A stretch of 6,635 bases of DNA from Chitinivibrionia bacterium (GTDB lineage: Bacteria; Krumholzibacteriota; Krumholzibacteriia; WVZY01). The number at the start of each line of letters is the position of its first letter. Within the stretch, counting starts at the first letter, position 1. Positions 5,773 through 6,635 of the stretch are shown here, in pieces. The notes under the pieces were generated by a model that saw only the letters and a list, made by a program, of their open reading frames with translations, did no database searches and was not told where the DNA came from. A program made the position numbers and the translations under genes. The DNA lies in assembly GCA_016208665.1 (NCBI GenBank), contig JACQXT010000052.1, positions 1 to 6,635 on the forward strand. Direction: 5' to 3'.

Positions 5773-6573
5773 TCAGAATGCCCGCATCGCTCCGATGCTG
5801 AAGATGAAACCGGTGTACGGGACCACGAAATTCGCGTTCCTGTCTCCGACTTCCGTCGGGATCGTCAGGCTGAACCGGCTCTGCGCGATGTGGTAGCGCG
5901 CTTCGGCCGTAACCGCGAAATTGTTGCTCAGGTAGTAATGGGCGCCGAAGACGCCCTGGATGCCCGCTTCGACGCTCCAGTCGGTTTTCTTGAATTCGGG
6001 CCGCACAATAGTGGTGTCGACGAGTTCCCCGGAGTAATAGGTGTCGCGATATGCGTCCGTATAGACGGCGCGGGGCACCCAGACGCTGAATCCTCCGCCG
6101 ACGAACGGTTGGAACTCCTGCACGGACGCATCGGTGAAGTAATAGATCGCATCGCCGGCGAGGGAGAAGAGATCGACATCGAAGTGCCGTTCGAAGATAC
6201 GGTCCGGGAAGGGAGGCTCGCCGATGCTCGGAATGTAAAAGCCCCGACTCTCCGAGCGAAGAAATGCCGCGGTCGCATTGGCTCGCAATGCGAATTTCGG
6301 GTGGAACTTCTGAGTGTAGGTGCCTTCAACGACAATGGAGTTCGAGAAATCATCCGTGAACACTTCGCCGCTTCGCTCGAGCACCAGCGCATCGAGCTTG
6401 TCCCACATTTCTTCGTTCGTCGCACCTCCGAGGAAGCCGATCCGCAACGAGAACGACTTCTTGGGTATCGGCCCATGATATTTCATCGGTTTGATGATCG
6501 GCTCGGCCTGCGGGGCCGGGCAAGCCGCGAGAATGAGCGTCACGAGTACGAAAACTGCAATGATCGATTTCAT
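5773..6573 (-). CDS. Exported envelope protein, probable outer-membrane beta-barrel or lipoprotein
   Basis: The 266-residue protein opens with MKSIIAVFVLVTLILAAC, a signal peptide ending in a good lipobox (LAAC, Cys18), followed by Pro-Ala-rich sequence. The mature part (about 41-266) has alternating polar and hydrophobic stretches with many aromatic residues (SLRIGFLGG, FQPFVGGGFSVWVP, VEAGIQGVFGAHYYL, FAVTAEARYHI) and ends in Phe266. That is the pattern of small OmpA-like or OmpW-like barrels inserted by the BAM system. A lipobox and a barrel together are uncommon, so Cys18 may be an accident and cleavage may fall elsewhere. I do not recognise a named family. The ATG (6573-6571) follows a G-rich stretch that is only a loose ribosome site. 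It is the first gene of the minus-strand set, 21 bases before the reductase. Its link to the reductase's job is not visible. Confidence 0.72.
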   Translation of the reverse strand: MKSIIAVFVLVTLILAACPAPQAEPIIKPMKYHGPIPKKSFSLRIGFLGGATNEEMWDKLDALVLERSGEVFTDDFSNSIVVEGTYTQKFHPKFALRANATAAFLRSESRGFYIPSIGEPPFPDRIFERHFDVDLFSLAGDAIYYFTDASVQEFQPFVGGGFSVWVPRAVYTDAYRDTYYSGELVDTTIVRPEFKKTDWSVEAGIQGVFGAHYYLSNNFAVTAEARYHIAQSRFSLTIPTEVGDRNANFVVPYTGFIFSIGAMRAF

Positions 6574-6635
6574 CTGTCGTTCCCCCCGGGGTTCCCGTTA
6601 TGCGCCCGCCCGTCCCGCACGGCGCTGCAGCGTCG
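6574..6635 (-). other. Region upstream of the envelope-protein gene, right edge
   Basis: Sixty-two bases remain. No convincing -10/-35 pair was found. One minus-strand frame runs open from the window edge and ends in TAA at 6600-6598 (last residues TLQRRAGRAGA), which could be the end of another upstream gene. Twelve codons are too few to tell. If so, the operon continues to the right. Confidence 0.2.

Overview
This is a GC-rich bacterial window, dense with genes on both strands, using the standard code with ATG/GTG starts. A protein with an export signal and a predicted beta-strand-rich body ending in phenylalanine suggests an organism with an outer membrane. Nothing here identifies the lineage. 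The mix of envelope-polysaccharide genes and an archaeal-type geranylgeranyl-reductase-like gene would fit many uncultured Gram-negative groups, so I name no taxon.

Left part (1-2583): sugar-polymer or envelope genes. A family-4 glycosyltransferase on the minus strand runs off the left edge. A gap of about 200 bp separates it from a divergent plus-strand pair: a NodB-type polysaccharide deacetylase and, 3 bp after its stop, a membrane-anchored processive-like family-2 glycosyltransferase. This pairing suggests that a glycan is built by the transferase and N- or O-deacetylated by its partner. The deacetylase has no signal peptide. The gap between the divergent genes also holds, on the minus strand, the possible remnant tail of another gene.

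Middle (2584-2729): the convergent junction is almost filled by a 125-bp element with perfect 24-bp terminal inverted repeats and nested internal hairpins. It is the most unusual non-coding structure in the window.

Right part (2730-6573): four minus-strand genes in apparent operon order. Transcription runs from a possible lipoprotein or beta-barrel envelope protein, to a geranylgeranyl-reductase-family FAD oxidoreductase, to a 2[4Fe-4S] ferredoxin whose start overlaps the oxidoreductase stop, and finally to a complete leucyl aminopeptidase (PepA). The overlapping reductase and ferredoxin look like a functional pair: the ferredoxin probably feeds electrons to the flavoprotein for saturation of an isoprenoid chain (quinone, lipid or carrier). 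The aminopeptidase is probably a housekeeping passenger.

I saw no tRNA, rRNA, CRISPR array, transposase or phage gene. The most interesting leads are the inverted-repeat element at 2592-2716 and the coupled reductase/ferredoxin pair.
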